5,055 nt of DNA from Acidobacteriota bacterium (GTDB lineage Bacteria > Acidobacteriota > Terriglobia > Bryobacterales > Bryobacteraceae). Of the stretch, positions 1-5,055 are shown one piece after another; position 1 is the first letter of the stretch; each line of letters starts with the position of its first letter. The DNA lies in assembly GCA_026394095.1 (NCBI GenBank), contig JAPKYY010000672.1, positions 1 to 5,055 on the forward strand, given 5' to 3'. The position numbers were made by a program, and so were the translations under genes. The notes under the pieces are model-generated. The model was not told the DNA's origin. It saw nothing but the letters and a program-made list of their open reading frames with translations, and did not search any database.

Positions 1-1842
1 CCCGATCGGGCTCCGGCCTGCAAAGTAGGTGTCAGCGAACTTCTTGTTGATCATGCAAACGCGCCAGGTTGTTGTTTTCGGGCCACTCGCCTCTGAGTTG
101 GCGTCGCTATCACGAAAGTCGCGCCCTTCAAGAATCTTCATCCCCATTGCTTCGACATACCCTGGCGTCACCGAATCAAAGTAAGGCCCTGGCATCTTAC
201 CCGGCTCATGTTTATAGCCCTCAACCGTAACGGTCGAGTCCCACTCGTTGCCAGACATCTTCGCAACATTTCCGACACCAACTTTTTGAACGCCCGGCGA
301 AGCTTCAGCGCGCTGCTTGAAATCCCGTATCAGTTGCTTGATCTTCTCAACGCTATAGCCGCCAATGGCTGGGTCTGCCTGAAAGGTCACCAGGCGGGAA
401 GTTACAAGCCCCGTATTCGCTAGCTTCAAGTTCTGAAGGGTCCGCACAAACAAGCCGGCAGCGATCAGCAAGAGGATCGACAGCGCCACCTGTACGCCAA
501 CGAGCGCCTTTCTTAAAAAGCCCGAAGACCCGGTCGACATTCCGCGGCCCTCTTCTTTAAGTGCTGGTGCCGCATCGGTATTCCCAGCGCTGATCGCAGG
601 AAAGAGTCCAAACAGAATCCCCGTAACGAATGCGATGCCAAAGGTGAAGGCCAGTACTCGCCAATCGGGAGTGGAGGACAAACGCAAAGGGGTATTGGCT
701 GGCGGAAGAAACGAAATCAACAATGAATTCAGGCTGTAGGCAAGCGCAAGCCCCGCACCCCCGCCCAGGCAACTCAGCAGCGTACTCTCGACAAGCAGCG
801 GCCGCATCAGCCGCCATCGCGAAGCACCCAGCGCTGCCCGAACCGCAAACTCCTTGCGCCTTACAATCGAGCGTGCAATCAACAAATTGGCGACATTGGT
901 ACAGGCAATCAGCAGAACCAGTGCCACAATCCCCATAAGAATCCACAATGGCTGTGCCAGCTGTCGCCTCATCCCCGAATAGCCATTCGCTGCCTCTTCA
1001 AGCTCAAGTCGCCCCTTGAGAAACTTGTCCTTAACTTCATGAGCAGCTGTTGCGAAAGCCGCATCTTGCACTTCCATCTGGCGCATCTTGCTGAATTGCG
1101 TCTGCAACTGCGCCTGAGCCTGAATAATGCCCACCCCAGGCTTGAGTCGCGCAAAGACCTGCACCCATCGCGATCGGCGGTCCTCCATCGCATCCCAGCC
1201 CGGTGTCATCTGAGCCTTCATTGCAATCGGCATGCGGATGCTGATCACCCGCGTCGGGTCAAGTCCAAAGTAATCGGGTGAACTCACCCCGATCACAGTC
1301 AGGCGATTGTTGTTGACCAGCACTTCCTTGCCAACAATACTGGGATCCGATGAAAATCGATTCTTCCAAAAGTCATACCCAAGCACGGCCACTGGATGCC
1401 CTCCTTTGGTGACATCATCCGTAGGGCTGATCAGTCGGCCAAGGTACGCCTTCACTCCCAGAACTTCAAAATAATTGCCAGAGACCAATTCACCTCCCGT
1501 TCTCTCGGAGACTCCTTCATAGGTAAGGCTGGTGCTAATCTCGCGGCGAGCAATCATCCCAACATGAACGGGGGACTGGTCCCGGAAGTCCTTATACATG
1601 GGGTACGAAGTCATCCGGGGCCCGTTGTTGGACCCGTAATGCGAACCGGATTGGTAGAGCTGAACCAACTCACCGGGCCGCTCCACAGGCAAGGTCTTCA
1701 GAATCACTTGATCGATCAGACTGAAGATTGCTGAATTGGCTCCGATCCCCAGGGCCAGTGAAGCCACCGCAACAAAGGTGAACAGCGGCGTATGAATGAA
1801 GCCGCGTAGCGCCGCCCGGATCTCGTCGATGATTCCTCGCAT
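1..1842 (-). CDS. ADOP-type MacB/FtsX-like ABC transporter permease, C-terminus cut by the window edge
   Basis: The minus frame from ATG 1842 is open for 614 codons to base 1 with no stop, so the 3' end lies outside the window. The product is an inner-membrane permease of the MacB/FtsX superfamily. Residues about 17-40 form the first membrane segment with the hallmark LALGIGANSAIFSLIDQ. A periplasmic MacB_PCD-like domain follows (about 45-290), then a membrane segment at 300-322 (WILMGIVALVLLIACTNVAN). The FtsX coupling motif follows (RRKEFAVRAALGASRW), then segments at about 355-380 and 394-419. Residues about 441-470 (VGVQVALSILLLIAAG) open a second half-repeat whose periplasmic domain is under way at the edge. 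This duplicated layout, with no ATPase domain in the visible part, fits the acidobacterial orphan permeases, usually about 800-900 residues. It lacks the N-terminal helical domain many of them carry. ATG 1842 has no adjacent Shine-Dalgarno; GTG 1857 and TTG 1881 are in-frame alternatives. It lies 66 bases after the receptor gene and is probably co-transcribed. The substrate is unknown. Confidence 0.9.
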   Translation of the reverse strand, partial: MRGIIDEIRAALRGFIHTPLFTFVAVASLALGIGANSAIFSLIDQVILKTLPVERPGELVQLYQSGSHYGSNNGPRMTSYPMYKDFRDQSPVHVGMIARREISTSLTYEGVSERTGGELVSGNYFEVLGVKAYLGRLISPTDDVTKGGHPVAVLGYDFWKNRFSSDPSIVGKEVLVNNNRLTVIGVSSPDYFGLDPTRVISIRMPIAMKAQMTPGWDAMEDRRSRWVQVFARLKPGVGIIQAQAQLQTQFSKMRQMEVQDAAFATAAHEVKDKFLKGRLELEEAANGYSGMRRQLAQPLWILMGIVALVLLIACTNVANLLIARSIVRRKEFAVRAALGASRWRLMRPLLVESTLLSCLGGGAGLALAYSLNSLLISFLPPANTPLRLSSTPDWRVLAFTFGIAFVTGILFGLFPAISAGNTDAAPALKEEGRGMSTGSSGFLRKALVGVQVALSILLLIAAGLFVRTLQNLKLANTGLVTSRLVTFQADPAIGGYSVEKIKQLIRDFKQRAEASPGVQKVGVGNVAKMSGNEWDSTVTVEGYKHEPGKMPGPYFDSVTPGYVEAMGMKILEGRDFRDSDANSEASGPKTTTWRVCMINKKFADTYFAGRSPIG

Positions 1843-1851
1843 GTGGGGAAT

Positions 1852-1872
1852 ACGCACGAACCATCTGTGCGT
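1852..1872 (-). promoter_or_regulatory. hairpin between a Shine-Dalgarno-like AGGG and the permease ATG
   Basis: On the minus strand ACGCAC and GTGCGT form a perfect 6-bp stem around a 9-base loop, AGATGGTTC. The only Shine-Dalgarno-like sequence in the 66-base gap (TGAGGGAAA, 1880-1872) is upstream of it, and its AGGG (1878-1875) is 32 bases from ATG 1842. Folding out the 21-base hairpin leaves 11 bases between AGGG and ATG. The loop holds an out-of-frame ATG (1864) that otherwise sits 10 bases from the AGGG. The sequence is direct observation; the role in start choice is inference. With no U-run after it, it does not look like a terminator. Confidence 0.35.
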
Positions 1873-1908
1873 TTCCCTCAACTGCGAATTAGATTTGGGA
1901 CGAAGCGG

Positions 1909-4584
1909 CTAAAAGGTGAAGCGCAACGAAAGATCAATACGACGGTTCGCTGCTGAGCCACCGCCACCACCGCCACCACCGCCAAAGCCTCCCCCTGAGA
2001 CAGTCGCAGTAGAAACTCCAAAAAACGGACTGCTGATATTCCCATTCGGAGTCGCCAGGTTCACCGTGTTCAGCAAATTGCGTGCAGATACAGAGAGATT
2101 TACCGTGTACTTCCGGCTGGTACCCGCGCCGCCACCGTCCATGCCACCCATCGGGGGGCCGCCTCCGCCACGCATTCCTCCACCCCCGCCACGTCCTCCA
2201 CCACCACCGCCGCGCATTCCACCACCGCCGCCACCACCACGTCCACCGCGTGCAACCCGCTCAGTCTCTGGGCCAAAGCCCCAGCTCTTGCCAAGGCGCA
2301 GGTTCAGTGAATAGTTAGCTGGGCCACGGCCATAGTTCCTCGGAATAATCACGTCTCCGGGCCTCGGGTTCTGAATGAAGTTCCCGAACCGTGTTTGGAT
2401 GACTCCAGGCGCGCTAATGTCTGTTGCGAAGGCAGGCCGCTCATTAAATAGCGTGTCTCCATTCGTATCGCGGCCCGTAGTGATGTTAAAAGGCGATCCG
2501 GTATTGAACTGGAACATAGGGCTCAAACTGATCCCCCACTTGCCAGCAATCGAACCACCGAACATAATCCGGTTTCGCGTATCGTTGCGAGCGGGGCCAT
2601 ACTCATTGAGAAGGTTGTAAGGGTCGGCAGGCCCGCCGCCATCTGTGTCAGACCGTGCCCAATTCAGCGAGTGATAGCCAAACAGCATCACCCCGGTTCT
2701 CAGCCGAGTCGAGAAGTTGGTCATGATCTGCTGTTGACGGGAAAAGCCAGTCGACTCATTCAGGAAAAGGTTCCCGGTCTCACCATATGGCCTCTCGCCA
2801 TTACTGAAAGGAGTGTTGATGTTGCGCTGTCGCAACAAATGCACTCCGCGAGAAAAGATGTAGTTTACAGCGACGTTGGAATTCCTCGGCAGCGATCTCT
2901 CAAGGCCAACGGAGGACTGAACCAGGTAGGGAGTTCGTATATCCTCATAAAGCTTCCGGATCGTAAGCGAGTTCCGAAAAGGAGCCAATTCGCTGGCAGA
3001 AGGGATCGAAGGAAAGAAGTCCGGATTCCGAACTACATAGCTCACCTGATTGACGCCATTGAATCGTCTTGCGTTCAGTGTCAAGTTGTCGTCGACGCGA
3101 TCATAGAATACGCCAGATCCCAGACGCAAAACGGTCTTGGTTGGCTTCTTCCCACCACCATCAAGAGCAACGGCCAAGCCCACTCGTGGGGCAAGGTTGT
3201 TGTGATTCGAGATATTGGTCTGGTCTTCCCAGCGGAGCCCTGCAGAGAATGTAGCCCGTTGCGTCACGCGCCAGTCCCAGGTCGCAAAGAGCCCGATGTC
3301 CATCTGTGCCACACCCACCTCGGGGTTGCCGCCGTTGATTGTGAACTGGCTCGCCCCACCACCCAGGCTGCGGATCAAAGCAGCCGAATATCCCAGTGCC
3401 TGATATTGAAGTGTCCTGCGATACTTCTCAAGCGAACTAATCTGCTGCCCATCCGGCCCAACGCTTCCGGCAAAGGTATAGGTGCCGCCGAAATTGTTCG
3501 GTGAGAGATTGTCCTGAGATGTCCTGCGCCAGCGACCGCCAACCTTGATGGCATGAGCACCAATCGCATAGGTCGTCATGTTCGACAACTCAAGACGTTT
3601 GTCGAGCGTCTTCGAAACACCATTCTGTGGCCCGCCTCCAAAGAAGGCGTCCTGGACATTCAACGCATAGAGTGTATTGTTGCCAAGTTGCTCAGTGTTC
3701 GAATGCAAATATTGGAAGCGCGTCTCATTAATCGAACGCGCTGAGAGTATAGCCGTCTCCGTGAGCTGGACTGTATGGTCCGTATCTTTGGTATTGAAGG
3801 CTCTTGAGGGAAGTGAAAAGTCGCCGACTCCACGATTGTCAGCCGATGTTGGGCTGAAGCTATAACGTGCCACCAGTGTGTTGTTTGTGTTGAGAGCGTA
3901 GTCTACTCTCTGCGTGATGTTGAAGCGGGTTTGAGGCGTGATGACCGTTTGGCGGAATGGCGACGCCAGCAACTGAGCATCAAGAATCGTCGCAAAGATG
4001 ATCGCGTTCTCTTCCACATTTCTTCCCTCAATGTCCGTCGAGAACGAAGCCTTCTTCGACAATGGTCCGGAGAGACGGCCTCCCCAAAGCTTCGATTGAA
4101 ATGGAGCTCGAGTCGGCGAAAACGGGTTTCGCGAATTGAGCGAAGAGTCCGAGAATCCAAAGTGCACTTCGCCCCTGAACTTGTCGGTTCCTGGGCGCGT
4201 GAAGATCTCAATGCGACCGAATCCAATCCGGTCATATTCCGCCGAGTAGGGGTTGCGATTGACGCGAACTTCGCGAATCGAAGACTTCGGCGGCAGCTTC
4301 CCCCCGGAGAACCCGTCAATAAAGAGCTGTCCACCGCTCGGTCCGGCACCAGGTCCTGCCAGCGCCATCAACTCGTCTTGAAGCGCCTCGGGGTCGTCTG
4401 AAAAGGAGGCCAGGTCTTCGGCTGTCAATACAAGAGCACTAGCGTTTGATAGCGGGTCTGTCGTAACACCCTGAACTTCGCTTTGTACATTCACAACCTG
4501 AGCCTGAGCATCGAGCGACATCTGGATGTTGAAAACAGTTGCCCCGGATCGGGAGATTGCGTATCTCAAAAGAACCACTTGCAT
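1909..4584 (-). CDS. Oar-like TonB-dependent receptor: plug and beta-barrel portion of a frameshifted gene
   Basis: This 891-codon frame carries most of an outer-membrane receptor-like protein. Its first dozen residues come from reading the 5' part of the gene out of frame, and the authentic sequence begins at about residue 14 (GATVFNIQMSLDAQAQ), the last strand of a carboxypeptidase-regulatory-like domain. A plug-like domain follows at about 45-140, with LFIDGFSGGKLPPKSSIREV (87-106), NPYSAEYD (111-118) and GRIEIFTRPGT (123-133). The remainder, to residue 891, alternates like barrel strands and loops (e.g. RFNITQRVDYALN, ATFSAGLRWED) and ends in LSLRFTF, an aromatic C-terminus typical of BAM-assembled barrels. 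Glycine-rich stretches lie at about 778-820 and 868-876. Read from ATG 4584 it would have no signal peptide, so it could not reach the outer membrane; the natural start is ATG 4729. The family is usually about 900-1100 residues. Specificity cannot be told, and no clear TonB box is visible, so energised transport is unproven. Confidence 0.85.
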   Translation of the reverse strand: MQVVLLRYAISRSGATVFNIQMSLDAQAQVVNVQSEVQGVTTDPLSNASALVLTAEDLASFSDDPEALQDELMALAGPGAGPSGGQLFIDGFSGGKLPPKSSIREVRVNRNPYSAEYDRIGFGRIEIFTRPGTDKFRGEVHFGFSDSSLNSRNPFSPTRAPFQSKLWGGRLSGPLSKKASFSTDIEGRNVEENAIIFATILDAQLLASPFRQTVITPQTRFNITQRVDYALNTNNTLVARYSFSPTSADNRGVGDFSLPSRAFNTKDTDHTVQLTETAILSARSINETRFQYLHSNTEQLGNNTLYALNVQDAFFGGGPQNGVSKTLDKRLELSNMTTYAIGAHAIKVGGRWRRTSQDNLSPNNFGGTYTFAGSVGPDGQQISSLEKYRRTLQYQALGYSAALIRSLGGGASQFTINGGNPEVGVAQMDIGLFATWDWRVTQRATFSAGLRWEDQTNISNHNNLAPRVGLAVALDGGGKKPTKTVLRLGSGVFYDRVDDNLTLNARRFNGVNQVSYVVRNPDFFPSIPSASELAPFRNSLTIRKLYEDIRTPYLVQSSVGLERSLPRNSNVAVNYIFSRGVHLLRQRNINTPFSNGERPYGETGNLFLNESTGFSRQQQIMTNFSTRLRTGVMLFGYHSLNWARSDTDGGGPADPYNLLNEYGPARNDTRNRIMFGGSIAGKWGISLSPMFQFNTGSPFNITTGRDTNGDTLFNERPAFATDISAPGVIQTRFGNFIQNPRPGDVIIPRNYGRGPANYSLNLRLGKSWGFGPETERVARGGRGGGGGGGMRGGGGGGRGGGGGMRGGGGPPMGGMDGGGAGTSRKYTVNLSVSARNLLNTVNLATPNGNISSPFFGVSTATVSGGGFGGGGGGGGGSAANRRIDLSLRFTF
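1957..1983 (-). repeat. nine-glycine run before the last barrel strand
   Basis: Nine consecutive glycine codons alternate as GGC and GGT in a near-regular 9-base period (GGC GGT GGT), following SGGGF and preceding SAANRRIDLSLRFTF. This is a second glycine linker in the same protein, placed just before the predicted C-terminal strand. The mixed codons argue for selection on glycine rather than simple slippage of one codon. Confidence 0.85.
2125..2253 (-). repeat. glycine-rich low-complexity tract in the receptor's barrel region
   Basis: Codons for residues about 778-820 of the 891-residue frame are mostly GGN with interspersed Arg and Met: MRGGGGGGRGGGGG, then MRGGGGPPMGGMDGGGAG. The two MRGG blocks start 14 codons apart. 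The plus strand shows CGCATTCC at 2171 and again at 2213, so the tract is a degenerate tandem repeat that could expand or shrink by slippage. It lies between ARGGRG and the strand-like TSRKYTVNLSVSARNLLNTV, so it is probably a long loop between barrel strands. The side of the membrane it faces cannot be told. Confidence 0.85.
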
Positions 4585-4729
4585 CGGTATTCTTCCGCTG
4601 CTCCTTGCCGCCGGCCTGGGATATGCGCACGATTGCGCCCGGTATCGCCGCTCCCGAGGGATCGGTCACCTGACCTTTGAATGTGTTCAAGCCCGAGACT
4701 TGGGCAAGGAGAAGCAGAAGATAAACCAT
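4439..4729 (-). pseudogene. 5' part of the Oar-like receptor gene: signal segment and half of a carboxypeptidase-regulatory-like domain
   Basis: This 96-codon frame starts with a short hydrophobic segment (MVYLLLLLAQVSGL), a minimal export signal without an obvious positive n-region. It continues with the start of a carboxypeptidase-regulatory-like domain: FKGQVTDPSGAAIPGAIVRI (17-36), then TDASGSFEIRNLP (48-60). After P60 the meaningful sequence stops and the frame runs as nonsense with several Cys residues (NCFQHPDVARCSGSGCEC) to a stop at 4439. The homologous continuation is in the next frame, in the 891-codon ORF. From 4729 to 1909 is 2821 bases, which is 1 modulo 3, so one net extra base or a deletion of length 2 modulo 3 separates the halves. 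The piece and the downstream ORF are one gene, broken by mutation or assembly error. The start is the ATG 6 bases after the upstream stop. Only residues 1-60 should be trusted. Confidence 0.8.
4540..4553 (-). other. frame-disrupting junction inside the receptor gene
   Basis: The 5' frame reads sensibly through N58-L59-P60 (4558-4550), and the downstream frame reads sensibly from about G14-A15 (4545-4540). Downstream codons begin one base later than the upstream phase. Regulatory-like domains normally follow the LP with a G-x-Y-x-L-x-V...G-F type core of about 20-25 residues before the final strand, and neither frame contains it. A deletion of length 2 modulo 3 explains both the missing core and the frame change; a lone inserted base explains only the frame. 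The junction falls on CCCGATCCGGG (minus strand 4553-4543), a 4-bp stem with a 3-base loop, which may be deletion-prone or may mark a misjoin. The missing core is inferred from family knowledge, not from an alignment. Confidence 0.65.
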
Positions 4730-4759
4730 GTTGTTCTAGTTCTGAGGGGGAGGAGGAGG
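4727..4759 (-). promoter_or_regulatory. receptor start region: TAG-AAC-AAC-ATG with CCTCC repeats and no Shine-Dalgarno
   Basis: The stop of the Spy-like gene is followed by two AAC codons and then the receptor's ATG (4729) in the same frame. Upstream, the coding strand reads CCTCCTCCTCCCCCTCAGAAC, which resembles the anti-Shine-Dalgarno end of 16S rRNA rather than its complement. With no purine-rich site at normal spacing, initiation most plausibly depends on ribosomes finishing the upstream gene and restarting. The sequence is visible; the coupling is inferred. Confidence 0.4.
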
Positions 4760-5055
4760 TCCGCCAGGTCCGCCGGGGCCACGACGACCGCGCATCTGGG
4801 ACTGGAACTTGTCGAACTTCTCGATCTGGTCTTCTTTCAGAACTTTCTTGATCTTGGCGTTCACTTCTTGACGCATTGCCATCATCTTTTCGCGCATGTC
4901 GTCAGAAGGGCCGGCTTCCATCATTTCGCGCTGCTTTTTCATCTGTTCAGCGAGGATGGGCTTGATCGCCTTTTCCTGATCTTCCGTCAGACCAACCGCT
5001 TCTTTCATCGCGGTCATCTGGCGGGCGATCATCTGTTCTGGATCACCGCCACGGC
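4736..5055 (-). CDS. Spy/CpxP-like periplasmic protein (LTxxQ family), N-terminus beyond the right edge
   Basis: The frame is open from the right edge to TAG 4738-4736 and gives 105 complete residues, starting RGGDPEQMIARQMTAM. The ATG at 5032 is probably internal, because sense sequence continues upstream of it and no signal peptide is seen from it. Two Spy/CpxP-type motifs are visible: LTEDQ at fragment residues 22-26 and LKEDQIEKFDKF at 72-83, each starting a charged amphipathic helix. Between them lies a Met- and Lys-rich helical stretch (AEQMKKQREMMEAG, MREKMMAMRQ). The tail (88-105, RGRRGPGGPGGPPPPPQN) is low-complexity Gly/Pro and probably disordered. Known relatives are periplasmic, ATP-independent chaperones or envelope-stress and metal sensors. 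Export is inferred because the signal peptide is outside the window. It lies 6 bases ahead of the receptor gene and may be translationally coupled to it. Confidence 0.75.
   Translation of the reverse strand, partial: RGGDPEQMIARQMTAMKEAVGLTEDQEKAIKPILAEQMKKQREMMEAGPSDDMREKMMAMRQEVNAKIKKVLKEDQIEKFDKFQSQMRGRRGPGGPGGPPPPPQN

Noticed and set aside
557..1193. Two minus-strand ORFs (557-946 and 969-1193) suggesting small genes or a broken permease
   Set aside because: They are out-of-frame shadows. The permease frame was translated by hand from 1842 to 1 and is uninterrupted.
1670..1864. 64-codon minus frame with a well-spaced AGGG before its ATG
   Set aside because: It overlaps the permease N-terminus out of frame and its translation looks like nonsense, while the other frame gives the ADOP membrane segment LALGIGANSAIFS.
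1843..1908. Rho-independent terminator between receptor and permease
   Set aside because: The only clear stem (1852-1872) is 6 bp, not GC-heavy, and lacks a following T-run on the minus strand.
1957..2253. CRISPR or intergenic tandem repeat array
   Set aside because: The repeats are in-frame glycine codons inside a coding region with no unique spacers.
1916..2314. Plus-strand proline-rich 132-codon frame
   Set aside because: The proline runs are the complement of the receptor's glycine codons; no start context or family resemblance.
2671..3504. 277-codon plus-strand open frame
   Set aside because: It lies wholly antisense to the receptor body, shows no recognisable domain, and the minus-strand frame has clear plug and barrel sequence. 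It is a codon-bias shadow.
3903..4401. Opposed 148- and 156-codon frames around 3903-4401
   Set aside because: Both are Arg/Ser-rich shadows of the receptor's plug-to-barrel region.

Overview
The window reads as part of one three-gene operon on the minus strand, most likely from a member of the Acidobacteriota. The main pointers are an orphan MacB/FtsX-type permease of the ADOP kind and an Oar-like outer-membrane protein with a carboxypeptidase-regulatory-like N-terminus. Both families are strongly expanded in that phylum. The phylum call is inference from family content; there is no rRNA or other marker gene here.

Layout in the direction of transcription, right to left. (1) Positions 5055-4736 hold the C-terminal 105 residues of a Spy/CpxP-like periplasmic protein with two LTxxQ-type motifs, many methionines and a Gly/Pro-rich tail; its N-terminus lies beyond the right edge. 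(2) Six bases later, 4729-1909 hold a TonB-dependent-receptor/Oar-like gene. It is broken near 4540-4553: the 5' piece (signal segment plus the first half of the regulatory-like domain) is in one frame and the plug and barrel (891-codon ORF) are in another. About 20-25 residues that the domain normally has seem to be missing at the junction. (3) After a 66-base gap, 1842-1 hold the first 614 residues of an ADOP permease, open throughout and running off the left edge. It is the second largest gene in the window.

All three genes lie on one strand with gaps of 6 and 66 bases. The two visible stops and the two downstream start codons share a reading phase locally. No promoter or terminator is visible, and the operon promoter should lie beyond 5055. 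A working model is an envelope module: a periplasmic chaperone or sensor-like protein, an outer-membrane beta-barrel and an inner-membrane permease with a large periplasmic domain. The substrate cannot be read from the sequence.

The most notable points are the lesion in the receptor gene, the glycine-rich segments in the barrel next to a partner with a Gly/Pro tail, a hairpin that could set the start of the permease, and a receptor start with CCTCC repeats upstream instead of a Shine-Dalgarno sequence. I found no RNA gene, CRISPR array, insertion sequence or clearly new system.
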